Source of the DNA: Symmetrospora coprosmae
Taxonomy: Eukaryota > Basidiomycota > Cystobasidiomycetes > Symmetrosporaceae
Reading direction: 5' to 3'
DNA length: 64,000 bases
Assembly: GCA_008802785.1 (NCBI GenBank)
Contig: VUYT01000001.1
Coordinates: forward strand, 806,001-870,000
Made by a program: the position numbers and the translations under genes. Under the pieces are notes generated by a model. It made no database searches. It saw only the letters and a list, made by a program, of their open reading frames with translations, and was not told the DNA's origin. Positions 9,453 to 21,189 of this stretch are shown here, piece by piece (positions within the stretch are counted from its first letter, which is position 1; each line of letters opens with the position of its first letter).

Positions 9453-12400
9453 TCATGCCCCTGGATTGCGGAAGTAAATGGTGGTGACGTACTGCCCGTG
9501 ACCAGATACACGTCCGTTGATTAGTTGTGCGGTCGGCCTGAGAGACACGTAATAGCTCCGCACTCACCTTCCGCCTGTACCGGGTAGTCACGCCGACGCT
9601 CAACAAGCCGCCCTTGATAGGGCTCGCAGCGAGGTGATTGAGCACTGAGTGATCCGGCTTGGGCAGGATCGAGTTGTCGTCTCCGCTGCCCTTTGCGACG
9701 AGCACCGTGGCGTTGAGGACGCCCTTCTCGAGCTGCGCGGGGAGGATCGGCGGCTGCACCTGCTGCAGCTGCGCGAGCGGTCGGCGGCTGAGGGCGAACA
9801 TGCCCGGGTCGGGCAGGATGGCGGGAATGCTCGACGGCCCTTGGGGCGTGTTGCTCGCAGACGCCTCGCGGGAGGATGCCGACGAGAAGTCTGCGAGAGC
9901 GGGCGGAGGCAGGCTGTTCGAGCTCTGGTGATGCGATCCCTGCGCCGCGGCTGCAGCGGCCTCTTGGGCCTCCTGGTAGTCGAGCGCGGCCTCGCTCGCG
10001 TCGCCGTATGTGAGCAGCACCTCGGGAATTTCCGAAGTCCACGTCGCTTCGTCCTCGACCTCTTCGTACTCGCTGATTACGGCATGATGCCTCGGCACCG
10101 AGTCGACCTTGTGTACCTGCGCACACACCGCATTCAGCGAGAGCGTCAGCATACCCGAAACGAGCCAGGCCGATACCATCACCTCACTCAACGCACCTGC
10201 AGGTAGTTGATGAGATTGCCGTCTGCATCCGTCGCGCTCGGCAGGTACTTCGATGTCTTCCATTGCTTGTCGATGATGAACTTCAGGCTGTGCGGTCCAG
10301 GCGGCAGATTGACGAGTGCCGTAAAATCCTTTGCGTGCTTCGGGTCGTCTCTGGCGAGGACAAAACAGCAGTAAGTGGTCAGCACAGCGCGCCTGGGAGT
10401 CGAATGACCCAACAACGATGAGCGATGTCACTCACTCCTTCCGCCTGAGCTCGATCTTTGCGTTCCACCCTTTGGCAAATGTGCCAGTGACAAAGACCTT
10501 CTCCGGCGTGCCTGTCTGCATGCCCTTTTCGCCGTTCAGCATGGTCTCTTCGTCGGCTTTCCACGTGAGCAGGGTCGGCACGCCATCGGGTCCGGCCCCG
10601 AGGTCGACCGTAGCGGCCTGGACAGCCTGCTGGACTCTGGGGTCCTGCGCGAGCGTCGGGTTGAGCGCGGCGATGGGCGCAGCGGCGGGCAGCGTGTTGG
10701 GCGGGTTGTTGAGCGGGGGTGTGCTGCCGGGGAGCAGTGGTGACGCGAAGCCCGAGGCGTTCCCCGCGCTGGCGGTCATGGTCCCGTGTCCGCCGCTCGG
10801 CTGCGGTGCACCACCGCCAGAGGCAGGCAGGCTGTCACTCGCCTGCGTCTCTGCGGCAATCAAGTCCTGAGCTGCTGCTCCCTCCATCGGATTCGAGAGC
10901 GCCGCGCGTGGCGAAAGGAGCAGCGCTGGTGAGCCGCGCGGAAGCGCTGCACTACTAGCTGCAACAGCCTCCAAGCCCGACGGGGGAATGATATCATGGG
11001 CAGCATCGATGGGAAAGTGCGCTGGCACAGTGATGGTTACGTTGCTAGGCAGCTCAGGTGCCAGGATGGTCTCTATCGGCTGGCGGAGTGGCGACGGGAG
11101 GGGGGGAGCCACGCTGCCTGCTGCATCGTCTTGTTCCCCAGCTGCATCCTTGTTAGGCTGCACAGCCGCTGTGCCTTCCGCGCCAGATGGAAGCGAAGAG
11201 GCGGGGGATGGCGATGCGACAGACTCAACAAAGACCATGCCCAGAGCGGACGGTGGCATATCGCGATCACTGCGCGGCTGCAAGGTCGGACGCTGAGGCG
11301 ACAGAATTCGTTCCGCGGGAGATTGCTCAGCAGGTGACATGGCTGCAGACGCCAGCTGTATACCGCCTGCTAACGGAGTGCTTGGCGTGCTGGACGAGAC
11401 CGTCTGTGTGTCGATGGGAGGGAGCTTTTGGCTGTTGCCTCTGGAGCCGCTTACAGGTGTGCCGTACATGCTAGACGGCGCTGTTTGCGGAGCGTGCGAG
11501 CTGGAAAGGAATGAAGCGGGATGGGGCGAGGTGGACAAGAACGGTGCCGAGTCTTTCGACTTGTCGGCCGTATAGCCCGCAGCATGCAACTGGGCCGCAT
11601 TGCCTGTAATGGCCTGCGCTTTCTTGGAGAAGACGCCTCCTGCGGGGAAGTTGCTGCTGGTTGCCGATGTCGGACTCGTCACGCTGCTGATGGTGGTACC
11701 GCCAGCGTGCACGCTGTTCTCGCGCGCCCGAGGAGCAGACGTGCCAGACACGGTGCTCGCCCCTGCACTACCAGACGGAGCGCCGGAAGATCCGGCTCCG
11801 GTCGCAGGCGTGCGGTAGCGGGAAGAGATGCTGTTGCTGTGGTGCAGAGCGTGCGACCCGGGTGCAGGATGGTTTGGCGAGAGAGGCGAGGCGACGATAG
11901 GGCCGTGGGCGAGAGGCAGCCCTTCGCCGTCACCGTGCCTGGAGGTGAAGATGGTGGATGTGGAAGAGGACGATGAAGAGGTGGTGCTTGTTGGCATCAT
12001 TGGGCTGCTCGTCGCTCCATGCCCCGCTGACGTCCTGCCGCTACCGCTGCCGTTGCCGCCGCCCACTCCAGCTCCGCTTCCCGAGCCAGGACCACCGCCC
12101 GGAGCAGGCAAAGTCGCACTTGATGCCGGCGTCGACATGGCCAGACTGAGATCCGGCATATCGAGGCTCTTCCTGCGGGGTTTGCTGGGCGACTCGCCGT
12201 TGCTGCCATTGCTGGCCTCGCTTTGCTGTTGCTGCTGCTGCTGCCGGCTGCGCTCCGCACTGGACGGCGGATCCCTGCTGCCCTCTTTGCGCCCAAGGAT
12301 GCCTCGCCGTGCGGCTGTGCTCGCGCTGGTTGAGGTGCTCGATGCACCTCTGTCCTTGTCCTTCTGATTGCCCTCCCTCTCCTTGCCTTTGCCGTGCGAC

Positions 12401-12553
12401 GACGAGCCAGAGCCAGAGCTCGAGCTCGAGGTGCCGACATCGAGCCGTCCTCTCAGGCTCCGAGCGTGGTTGAGCCCGCTCTTGAAGCCCGTGGTGGTCG
12501 TCGTATGGGCTCGTCGCGACGAGTGCGTTGACGAAGCGGCGCCTCCTCCTGGC

Positions 12554-12587
<34 letters not shown>

Positions 12588-12696
12588 CGTCATCGGTGTT
12601 CCGGCGCGACTGCGCGGGGGACGATGCGGTCGACGGTACGTTGCTACTGCTCTCCTGCGCATTCTCGGCAGCCTGGCTGGATGAGCCCTGTCCCAT
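9453..12696 (-). CDS. AMPK/SNF1 complex beta subunit (Sip2/Gal83 type)
   Basis: Four exons, complement of 10436-12696, 10197-10350, 9568-10116 and 9453-9491, 1000 residues, all phases consistent. Beta subunits scaffold the SNF1/AMPK kinase and set its location and glycogen sensing. A glycogen-binding CBM48 domain lies at about 705-805 (KVFVTGTFAKGWN; HSLKFIIDKQWKTS; GNLINYLQV). The C-terminal ASC domain that binds the alpha and gamma subunits lies at about 915-1000 (PPILPAQLEKGVLN; HSVLNHLAASPIKGG; TTRYRRK then YVTTIYFRNPG on the last 39-base exon). The protein begins MGQGSSSQ, a good N-myristoylation context. The first 700 residues are disordered Ser/Gly/Pro/Ala sequence with a polyGln tract, far longer than in Gal83 (417 residues). 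The stop directly follows the beta-strand ending. Confidence 0.93.
12555..12586 (-). repeat. CTG/CAG run (polyGln) in AMPK beta N-terminus
   Basis: About ten CTG triplets on the plus strand, read as consecutive Gln codons in the disordered N-terminal arm of the beta subunit. Confidence 0.85.
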
Positions 12697-14408
12697 TGCT
12701 GCGTCGGGGCGTCGCGTGTGCTGGTGCTCACTTGCAGGAGCAGGAGAATGATGATGCTTATGGGCGAAGACCGAAGATGGGAGCAGAGTATCGGCGGGGT
12801 CGCGGTGACGCCTCGAAGAGCCAACCCCAGCTACCCTTCTCTCCTACGGTTGTCAATCATGAGACAGTGACGGCACAAGAAGGTAGAGGCAACGTGTATG
12901 AGGGAATGGTTGACCATCTGGGGACACACGGTCATGTACAGGGAGGGCCATCTCTGCTTGAGAGGTTCGGGCAAGATGGACGTCCCGCTAATAAGGGTGA
13001 CGACATGACATCAAAGGCGGTCTGACACTACTGTCGCAGACTGCTCGACAATTGTGGCGCCAGTCGCCTGCCCCCAGATATGGACGTGACGAGCGGGCAG
13101 CATGGCCTTCACGGCGCTGCACTCGTTGCTGTCATGCACACTCATCCCTCCTTCCGGATCCCGTGCCCGTGCCCGTGCCCGTGCCCCTGCTGCTTGCCCG
13201 ACTTGCATTCTGGCATGAGAATTGCGCTGTGTCTCTCTCACTCTACGGAGAAGGCAGAGTCGCGGACTCGCTCTGCTTTTGCTTTGGGCTGGCTGTCCGG
13301 GACACACATGCTCTTGTCTCTTGTGTGTCGTGCTTGGCCGGAAGACATCGGGCTCGGCCTCGCGCCTGACCGGCGGCGGGACAGTACAGTACCGTAGTCA
13401 GGCACTGGCAGGCTTGAGGCAACCAGCGAAAGGGAGGGAGCTGGAGCTGGTCAGGCTTGACCCACAACGAGCGGGTGCAGCATATTATATTGTAAACCGA
13501 TTCGTTCGAGAAGGAGAGGAAGGAAGGAGGAGGAGGTGTGTCTACTCGTATCACAGGTGGGAGGCGCAGCTGCCGGTCGGCCAGACCTTCGGCATCTCCG
13601 AACGGGCTGATTGATGTCGCCTCCACCTCTCGGTCACCGCCTCCCCAGCTAGCCGACGGCGGTCTGCTGCAGCGAAAGGGAGGAAAGCAGCTTCAGGCCA
13701 ACCGACATCGCCATTGTCCATCAGTATCAGTAGAAGAGGGAGCGACAGAGCAACTGCGCTCGACCTTGTGCTGCTGCTGCTGCTGCTATCGCTGACACCG
13801 CAGTCGTGCAGCTGGACGATCCCCCCGAGCCCCAAGAGAGACGCCCGCCAGCCCGCTCTCGCCTTCCCGAGCGCGCTCATCAAGTGCGCTCAAGTGGGCA
13901 GCATCTCCACTCTCTCAGCCAACCCCGCCGTCGACGAAAGCTACAGACTGCGACAAGCAACCGCTGTAGAATCTTTCAGCCTCACAGCAGCAACAGCAGA
14001 GTGAGCACAATCATCGGCATAGGGGCATCCCACAGTTCGGCAAGTCGTTGCAAGCTCAGTCATCCCGAAAACTCCGTCACCGCCCGCTGTCAGCGGCGAA
14101 AGCGGAGCGGACAGCTCGGGTTGGACCGATCTTCGCGGCCATTTCTGTCAGCTTCTTCCCTCAGTGCAGTCGCAGGCAAGGCGACACATAAACAGAGGCG
14201 TTGCGTACGTCGCTCACATCTTGCTGAAGGAGGGAGGGAAGCAGCCCTTGTTCTTCCCGGTAGCTCACTGCTGGACCTGCCTCCCGCCCTGCCTGCTGCA
14301 GTCCCCGCCGCTTATCTCCTTCGGCTTGCACTTCTGAGAAAGAAGGAAGCTGCGACTGCAGCTCGCCCAGAGTCAGCCTATCTACGTGCGTGACGAACAG
14401 TCGCCAGC
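12697..14408. other. Long divergent regulatory region between AMPK beta and the HAL4-type kinase
   Basis: About 1.7 kb, the longest gap in the window. It holds CT-rich stretches, an imperfect CCGTGC hexamer run at about 13162-13191, and a CTG-rich patch near 13770-13790 whose translation imitates a Leu-rich signal peptide but lacks an ATG. No gene is supported. Its length suits long 5' leaders for two signalling genes. Confidence 0.45.
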
Positions 14409-17400
14409 ATGGCTTCCTCAGCCCCGACCCCGCTCCTCTCCGAGCTCAAGCTCAGCGGCAATGGCAACGGCAACGGCAACGCCGCCAGTGACAGCAATTC
14501 CAACAAGCCAGAGAGGGTCCTGTCGGAGCTGCAGGGCGGCGAGACGCTCGCCAAAGCCGAGTCCCACCACATGGGGATTGTCGGCGGGCCAACTTCGCCA
14601 AGGGTAGCCACGTCGCCGGTCGCCCTGTCTCCCACTTCCACCTCGCCCAGACCGCAGGGCCTGGGACAGCCCGCTTTCTCCTCTAGGCCTGGCACTGCAG
14701 ACGGTTCGCGTGCACGAGCACCCTCTTTCCAGGTCTCACGAGCGTCTCCCAACACTGCTCACCATGGCTCAGGTCCGCCATCGCCCGCTCGACACGGCTC
14801 CTATTTCGGAAATGCCCATGGCGGCGCAGAGGTCCTGACGCCAGGAGAGGACTACCACGCCTATCTCCCTCCCAGGAGCGGTACTCACACTCCGGCAACC
14901 GGCGGTGGAGGCGCTCATGGCTTTAGCACCGGACCAGGTGGACCAGATACTCCGCCGCAATTCGTCTTCGCCAAGATTGGAGCAGCGAACCGAAAGATGA
15001 GCATGTCCTCCCGTGCTTCCACCGCCAACCACGGGCATGGGGCCGCGTCGGGCACGGCGAGCGGCAACGGCAGTCCCCTCGCGCCTCTCTCGGCCGCGAG
15101 CAGTCGCCCCACCACCGCGGATCGGGACCACTCTGCCGACTCCCATGCACCCCATCCTGGCCCGCCGATGCGACAGCCAACCAAGCAGGGCTCGCACTCT
15201 GGTCCCCTGTCCGAGCTGCGCCGTTTCCTCAATTCGCACATGCCCCACTCGTCGAATGCGTCGCCTGCGGGCTCTCACTCCGGCTCGTCGCACTCTGTCT
15301 CGCGCTGGGGCCGGTCGAACTCGGCGTCCAAGGCAGCATCCCCCGAACACAGCGTCCCGGCTACTCCGGGACACCTTACACCAAAGGCATCCCGCTCCTC
15401 GGGACACCATGCACCAAGTGGACTCGGCATGTCCGCCGCGCACCTGGGCGAGTCGCACGTCTCGGCAAAGTCGTATCATCACTCGCATGCAGGCTCGCGA
15501 AAGGGCAGCCCGCCTCTTGGAGAGGATCACGCTCACCTGCAGAAGAAGTATGGCAAGTGGGACAAAGTCCTCGGCTCAGGTGCGGGCGGAACGGTCCGCC
15601 TTGTTAAGCGGCAGAAGGACCACACTGTCTATGCCGTTAAGGAGTTCAGGCAGCGCAGGGCAGGGGAGAACGAGAAGGAGTATCAGAAGAAGGTTACTGC
15701 AGAGTTCTGCATTGGGTGTGTGCTCTCTCCCTTCCGCCCAGTCCCTCACCGATGCTGACAGTCTGCCTGCCGCCTTTCCAGGTCCACCCTGCACCACCCT
15801 AACATTATTGAAACTGTGGACATCATTTGCGACCATGGCCACTACTACGAGGTCATGCAGTACGCCGAATACGACCTGTTCAGCATCGTCATGTCGGGCA
15901 AGATGAGCCGGCCAGAGGTCTTCTGCGTCTTCAAGCAGATTGTCAGCGGTGTCGACTACCTACACGAGATGGGCCTCGCGCACCGCGACCTCAAACTCGA
16001 CAATTGTGTCATGATGAGCGATGCCTGCGTCAAGATCATCGACTTCGGAACTGCAACCGTCTTCCGGTACCCGGATCAGAAGCCAACCAAAGCTCAGGGC
16101 ATCGTCGGCTCCGACCCTTATCTAGCACCCGAGGTTCTCGCCAAGGATGACTACGACCCGCGCCTGACGGACGTCTGGAGTGTCGCCATCATCTTCATGT
16201 GCATGATTCTGCGCCGCTTCCCTTGGAAGATCCCCGATCCCAAGGTGGATCCCAGCTACAGGCTGTACGTCAGCTCGCACCCGGAGCTCTGCGAAGGAGG
16301 ACTCGCCGAGTACCTAAATACGGGTGGGAACCATGGTCCGGACACGAGTCGCCGCTTACAGGTCGGCGGGCACAGCGGGAGTGTCAGCGTCGCCCCGCCT
16401 TCTACCATGACCGGGGCGCCTTCCTCTCGCCAGCAAGCAGGTCTACCGCTCCCGAAATCGCCGTCGCCGCCCCGCACAGGCGAGTCCAACTCGTCGTCGG
16501 TCGTTTCGTCAGACATGTCTGCGTCATCTTCGCCACCTCGCACCACGTCCGAGTCGACTGGCGTCCCATCGACTGCGCCGTCTTCCATTGATGAGGGCGA
16601 CTCCGCCCTCACCCGACCTAGCAGGGGTCGGTCTGGCACGAACGGCCTGAGCATTACACCGCTGGTGCGGTCCGAGTCGCCTGGCCAGATGTCGCAAAGG
16701 TCCGGCGGTAGCGGTGGGAGCGGCTCCGACAGCAATCACGCGAGCCGTGCCAACTCGCTGTCTGTCCACCCAGCCAGTCGCGCCGCGCCAGGTCCGCACA
16801 GTCGGTATGCCAACTCGAGCATGAGCACCGTCTCGGACTATCGAGATAACCACGCCGGCGCCCTGCTCGCCTCGCGCCCACCATCACGGGATGCACCGGA
16901 GCGCGACCCCATGCACCACAACCCATCTGCACCGGGCTCGCCCACGGCAGACTCGACCTTCTCGTTCGAGACGCCTCAAGCTACGCCTGCCCTTCAGGAT
17001 GGGCCTGCAGCTGTCGCGGGACAGAGTGGCGGGCTCGATGCGAACCTACTCTTCAAGCAGGTGGAGCACATGAAGCCGGAGGATGCCGCACAGAAGGTCA
17101 AGTCGATTGTCGAGAGCGAGCGGACCAACTCGCGGTCGTCGACCGAGTACACTGCCTCGACACTGTCGAACCACCCGGTGGAGAGCGCAAGCGTGGCCAA
17201 CAATGCGAGCGCTCACCCGCTGTCGCCGTCCAAGCGGGCCGCGCTCGAGCTGCACCAGGGTAGAGGACGGGCCAACTCGGTTCTTTCGACAAAGACGTCC
17301 ATTTCAAAGCACACGGTCGACTCTATCTCGTCGGCCAAGACCATGCAGACGGGCGCAGCGGACTCGATCTTCCGGTTGCTGCCACGCGAGACGCGCAACT

Positions 17401-17654
17401 GCCTGACCCGCATGATGACAATCGACCCCAAGGTGCGGTGCTCGCTTGCGGACCTGCTGCGTGGCGGAGATAAAGGCCAGGAGGACGAGGACGAGGTGGA
17501 CGAGTGGCTCGCTGGCATCTCGCCCTGCGTCGGGTTCGGCGCAAAGCACAAGCGGGAGAGTGACCCGGACTGGCATGCGCACAACAAGATTCACTCGGAC
17601 GAAGGCCTTGCCCCGCCCCACCCGCCAAAGGAGAGCAAGAAGAAGCACCGATGA
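14409..17654 (+). CDS. HAL4/SAT4-type (NPR/HAL family) Ser/Thr protein kinase
   Basis: Two exons, 14409-15715 and 15782-17654, 1059 residues; intron 15716-15781. Fungal HAL/NPR kinases regulate plasma-membrane K+ and nutrient transporters. The N-terminal 375 residues are Ser/Pro-rich and disordered. The kinase domain starts near residue 377 with a Gly-rich loop ([11 protein letters not shown]), then AVKEF with the ATP lysine, HRDLKLDN near 502, IDFGTA near 523 and YLAPEV near 552. The splice joins FCIG to STLHHPNI within the N-lobe. The C-lobe is interrupted after the PWKIPDP segment: about 350 Ser-rich residues (roughly 608-960) separate it from the final block ([19 protein letters not shown]). 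The catalytic residues all look intact. The HAL4/SAT4 subgroup is preferred for the overall look of the core; HAL5 is possible. Confidence 0.85.
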
Positions 17655-18012
17655 GCTGCTGCTGGATGGAGGGAGGTTTGCTACGATGCGAAGTCGCCTG
17701 TACAGAGCGGGTAGTGGGATGCCCCCATTGCTCTGCTGCCCAGAATCTCTTGTCGGCCTCTGTGCCTCTTCCAACTATCTGTCGCTTTTGCTACTTACTA
17801 GCTACCAATCTAAATCAAATGTAACGCAGAGCAGCACATACAAGTACAATCTGTCCAAGCCTTGTGCGCTGACATGCCTCGCTCTGAGCATGGTTCGGAG
17901 ACCGGTTGTCTGCGCAAGCCTCGTGCCGTGCGGGACCGAGGCGGCGGTCGCGGGTTGCCCCTCTTTTCGAAGCCCACCCACTCGCCCATCACCGAGAAGC
18001 AAGAAAGCCAAG
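17655..18012. other. Gap between kinase gene and AFG1
   Basis: 358 bases with the kinase 3' end and AFG1 leader. The AFG1 frame stays open back through this region, with an in-frame ATG at 17890, so part of it may be coding. Confidence 0.4.
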
Positions 18013-18356
18013 ATGACTGTGCGGATACCAAGGAGCGCCACCTCCGCTGCAGTGGATGCCTTTGCACTGCGCCCGCCAGCCAACCTCCTCTCGCAGCTCC
18101 AGCTGTCCTGCCAGGGTCGTCAAGCTGTAGGCGTGCATCCTGCTTCCACCGCTATCAGGACGCGCTCAGCCGGGCAGCACCGGCGAGACTGCGCTGGCAG
18201 TGCAAGCGGCAGTGCAAGGAGAACAGCCCGGCAGCAGAACAGGTATACACACTGGCTGCAACAATTACTAGCGCCTCCGCTGGGATTTCCATTGCAAACC
18301 TGTCGCCGAGGCTATGCCACAGCGGGATCCTCGTCCTCGTTGCCGCCGCAGGGAAC

Positions 18357-18390
<34 letters not shown>

Positions 18391-20021
18391 TCAGCAGACG
18401 GCGGGCCAGCCGCGCTGTACGAGCGGAAAGTGCAGCAAGGTCTGCTGCGGAGAGACGAGCACCAACTGCCAATAGTCGCCGAGCTGCAGGAGCTCTACGA
18501 GGCAATCCTGCAGTACCGCCCTCCGCCTGTGCCTGAGCCCATGCATGAGGCCGACGGCGGCGATCCTATGCGCGCGGGCTTCCTCTCGAGACTCTTTGGG
18601 AGGAGCAGTCGCGACAGCGCTGCGACGGTCCCGCAGATACCGGAAGATGTCCCAAAGAGCGTATACCTCTTTGGAGACGTCGGGTGCGGGAAGTCCATGT
18701 TGATGGACCTGCTTTACGAGAGCTTGCCGGCGAGCGTCGCCAAGCGGAGAGTGCACTTCCATGCAGTGGGTGTCTTTGTCCTTGCTCATCGTCGCACCTT
18801 GAAATGCGCCATACTTACAAAATACGAGGCCTCCGCAGTTCATGATTGACGTGCATAAGCGGCTCCACAAACTGGCTTCCGACACGAACGTAGGCGGAAA
18901 GGGCGATGCCATTGTACCCGTTGCGCGAGAACTGGCAAGAGATGGCCGGGTTCTCTGCTTTGATGAGTTCCAAGTGACGGATATCGCCGATGGTCAGCTC
19001 TTTGTAGAACTGCGTGCGTCTGTGCGGAAGTTTCGCTGATGGACATCCTTCTTTCCTGCTATGCCACAGCTATGATTCTGCGAAGACTCATGGAGTCGCT
19101 CATAGGGTATGGCTTCGTTATAGTCATCACCTCTAAGTGAGTCCTCCTTCATCCTCTTCATGCCACGGTCATACGTTGCGTGACGAGAAGACCCCGTCTG
19201 ACCATCACTATTCCAGTCGAACGCCGGACGACCTATACAAGAACGGTATACAGCGCTCGTCTTTTCTTCCCTGCATCTCTCTTATACATTCGCATTTCAA
19301 GATCCGTGACCTCGATTCGCCTACCGACTACCGCAAGATACCCCGCGCGCTGGCCAAGGTGTATTACGACCCGATCTCGCCCGAGAACCGCCTCGAGTTC
19401 TACAAAATAGTCGAAGGCTTCGCACTAGCAGAGAAATCGACGCTGCGTCTCGATCGCGAGCTAGACGTGTGGGGCCGCAAGCTCGCGGTGCCACGGAGCT
19501 CGCAGGACGGCAAAGTCGCCATCTTTACCTTTCGCGAACTGTGCGGAAACCCACTCAGCGCTGCCGACTACCTGGAAATTGTCAAGCAGTTCGAGGTCGT
19601 CTTCATCGAGGACATTCCGCAGCTGACACTTAGTCAGAAGGACCAGGTGCGCCCGTATGCTGCGGCCGTTCTAGGCGTATCCGGACTAAGAGTCTGCGCC
19701 ATCCGTTCCCGATTCCAGGCCCGGCGGTTCATTCTCTTCATAGATGCTGCATACGAGTCGAAAACAAAGCTCCTCACCCTGTCCTCGGTCCCGATAACGC
19801 AGATCTTCAGTGATCAGCCGGCGTCTGCTGGCTCCTCCGCAGACGACGGCTATTCGGCCCATCAGCGCTCTATGATGGATGATCTGGGCCTCAACGCAGA
19901 GACGGTCGGAGCGAGCAGCATCTTCACGGGAGACGAAGAGGTCTTTGCATTTGCGCGCGCAGTAAGCCGGTTGACAGAGATGGGCTCGCGGGAGTGGGCA
20001 GAGCGTGCCAGATCTACATGA
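18013..20021 (+). CDS. AFG1: AFG1/LACE1-like mitochondrial ATPase
   Basis: Five exons: 18013-18765, 18839-18992, 19070-19136, 19217-19646 and 19719-20021, about 568 residues from the chosen start. Afg1/LACE1 is an inner-membrane-associated mitochondrial ATPase that helps degrade or assemble respiratory-chain subunits. Walker A is YLFGDVGCGKSMLMDLL and Walker B is VLCFDEFQVTDIAD. Splicing restores HFHAFMIDVHKRLH, IADAMILRRLMESL, SNRTPDDLYKNGIQRSSF and a tail with RRFILFIDAAYESK. The N-terminal region is Arg/Ser/Ala-rich and fits a mitochondrial presequence. The start is uncertain: ATG at 17890 is also in frame, and an Ala/Gln-rich run near 18360-18390 precedes the conserved part. Spacing to MED31 is 249 bases, tail to tail. 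Confidence 0.88.
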
Positions 20022-20270
20022 TGCATGATGTATGAGTAGCGTGAGAGTATTGCTGTCGGTCGGGTCTACATTCCTTCCTGTCACCGCTTCCTCCTCGACT
20101 TGGAGACCTCTATCGGCCGATTCGACCAACGAACGGCGCGGACCGTATGTTACTTCGGCTCGGCAGGGACGGAATTCCCGCCGGACAGTGCTTGTGCGAA
20201 GAACCTCGGTAGCACAGCGACCGTTCTCTTGCAGAGGGAATCCTTCTGAATGGCGAGGCTTTATTGGCAT

Positions 20271-20861
20271 CTAGGATCCTTTCGCCTCCAGTGCCTGAAC
20301 AGCTTCGCCCTGCAACGGCTCGGGTGGAGCCGCCGTGGCGGATGCAGGATAGCTCTCGAGTTCCTCCCTCCATGTCCTCCAATGCTCAGTCTGCTCCCGT
20401 GCGAGTTCGCCGACGGTCGTGTCGTGGCGGATGGCCTCGCGGAAACTCTCGCTCTTTACGCAGAGCTCAAGGTGGTGCAGGCACTGCGGATATTGTATGA
20501 AGCGTGCGTATCGGGGCTGCTTGAAGTACTGCAGGTACTCGAGGTAGCCGAGGAAGGATGGAGAGCTGAGGATGGATTGTTGGGCGAGGGCTGCGGGCAG
20601 GGGATGCACGTAGCTCCGCAGGACTCAGCTCTCGCCTGCGACATCAGAAGGGAAGCGGTGGGACGTCTCGCGAAACTAACTTTGAAGGTAGAACGGATTG
20701 GCCAGACACTGCACAAACTCCAGGTCCGTCTCGAATCTCGTCCGGTTCGCCGCCTTGAATGCCGTATCATCTGCTCCTGAAGCAGCCGGACTTCGAGGAC
20801 TGCCCGCAGTCATGGCAGTCCCAGGAGGTGCATCTTGGGACAATGCACTATCAGACGACAT
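20271..20861 (-). CDS. MED31: Mediator subunit 31 (Soh1)
   Basis: Two exons, complement of 20681-20861 and 20271-20590, 166 residues; intron 20591-20680. Med31 is a small, highly conserved Mediator middle-module subunit acting with RNA polymerase II. The family core is rebuilt by the splice: FETDLEFVQCLANPFYLQ joins to TLAQQSILSSPSFLGYLEYL, followed by FKQPRYARFIQYPQCLHHLE. The N-terminal 40 residues and the Ala/Pro/Glu-rich tail are variable in this family. The start is the first in-frame ATG. Length is normal for a fungal Med31. It is convergent with AFG1. Confidence 0.95.
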
Positions 20862-21189
20862 TATGCCGTCGTGCGGCTGGAGGAGAGCTCTACTCAGATC
20901 AGCATCGAGCGGAGTGAGAACAAGCCTGAAAGACCCGGAGCCCTTTCACATGCAGCGATGCTATCTCGGAAGACTGGAACGGCAGCAAGGGCAACAGAGC
21001 AACGTTCTATTGCGTCGACACGAATGCGATATCTCTAAGTGAGACATCTAGACATACGCATCGCAAAGTCCGGGACAACCAGCCAGCCAAGCGAGCATCC
21101 AGCCACGACCTTGGACTGCTCAGATCCTGAGCGGGATTTCGGGCGAGCCCGCTCCCTCGGACTCCTTCTGGAATGAACTCGTTTCGCCC
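20862..21189. other. Gap upstream of MED31
   Basis: 328 bases holding the MED31 promoter and the 3' end of the sterol dehydrogenase gene. No coding signal seen. Confidence 0.45.

Noticed and set aside
13714-14004. Leu-rich frame resembling a secreted protein upstream of the HAL4-type kinase
   Set aside because: It has no ATG start, and the Leu run is just a CTG repeat in the kinase leader region.
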